Below the pieces are notes generated by a model that had not been told where the DNA came from, ran no database searches, and saw only the letters and a program-made list of their open reading frames with translations. From CAYNLG01 sp964397995 (lineage in GTDB: Bacteria; Planctomycetota; Phycisphaerae; FEN-1346): a stretch of DNA of 9,169 nucleotides. The translations under genes and the position numbers were made by a program. Positions 6,411-9,169 of this stretch are shown in pieces; the stretch's first letter is position 1; every line of letters begins with the position of its first letter. Where the stretch lies: contig CAYNLG010000107.1 of the NCBI GenBank assembly GCA_964397995.1, forward strand, positions 1 through 9,169, written 5' to 3'.

Positions 6411-6467
6411 ATGCTCATCCTCGCCGACGAGCGTCAGGTGCGCATCGTGCCGTTGCCGCGGCCTTGA
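6411..6467 (+). pseudogene. Probable DUF5615 toxin remnant (internal deletion scar)
   Basis: Two bases after the antitoxin stop, an ATG opens an 18-codon frame reading MLILADERQVRIVPLPRP. MLILADE matches the usual start of DUF5615 PIN-like toxins (M-K-I/F-L-A-D-E-N), where the Asp is part of the catalytic acidic set. RQVRIVPLP matches the usual end (…GRVRIRRLP). The roughly 100 residues normally between are absent, as if the two ends were joined at a shared DE/GACGAG. The frame is kept, so the missing piece would be a multiple of three bases. It cannot be an active nuclease. It may be a true scar, an assembly collapse or, less likely, chance; the family ends are recalled from memory. Confidence 0.55.
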
Positions 6468-6472
6468 GCCCC

Positions 6473-9169
<2,697 letters not shown>

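Overview
The window is very GC-rich, with mostly G or C at third codon positions, and is densely packed with bacterial housekeeping genes. The stand-alone cytoplasmic Ser/Thr kinase, the secreted thioredoxin-TPR protein and the style of the PurL sequence would suit a Planctomycetota-like or deltaproteobacterial-type lineage. This placement is a low-confidence inference; there is no rRNA or other firm marker here.

Left block (1-3046, minus strand): a tyrA-type prephenate dehydrogenase (2159-3046) is followed, with a 4-base ATGA overlap, by a long purL (FGAM synthase) that starts at 2162 and runs off the left edge. The purL reading frame breaks near 1200. The first part (326 codons) ends at a TGA at 1182-1184, and a different frame carries clean PurL homology from about 1209 to base 1. 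Compared with the family as I remember it, a short conserved stretch is also missing at the break, so this looks like a small out-of-frame deletion or an assembly collapse.

Divergent control region (3047-3276): this 230-base gap separates tyrA-purL (minus) from the kinase gene (plus). It holds a good sigma70-like promoter for tyrA (TTGCCC, 17 bases, TATAGT) and a weaker back-to-back candidate for the kinase. The kinase leader is GC-rich, with a perfect hairpin and a short tandem repeat.

Middle block (3277-6467, plus strand): four tightly spaced genes (gaps of 25, 26 and 18 bases) form a probable operon. They encode a minimal Ser/Thr protein kinase with a degenerate glycine-rich loop and DFA in place of DFG, the acetyl-CoA carboxylase carboxyltransferase alpha subunit AccA, an exported thioredoxin-fold protein with a TPR-like helical region, and a DUF433 antitoxin. 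Two bases after the antitoxin sits an 18-codon ORF that looks like the first and last codons of a DUF5615 (PIN-like) toxin joined together, i.e. a deletion scar of the toxin partner.

Right block (6473-9169, minus strand): uvrA, the nucleotide excision repair damage-recognition ATPase, converges on the antitoxin/toxin scar with 5 bases between. It is complete at its C-terminus and cut by the right edge inside the first Walker A motif.

I see no tRNA, rRNA, CRISPR array, insertion sequence or clear intrinsic terminator. The most noteworthy signals are the purL break, the toxin scar next to an intact antitoxin, and the atypical kinase co-transcribed with accA.
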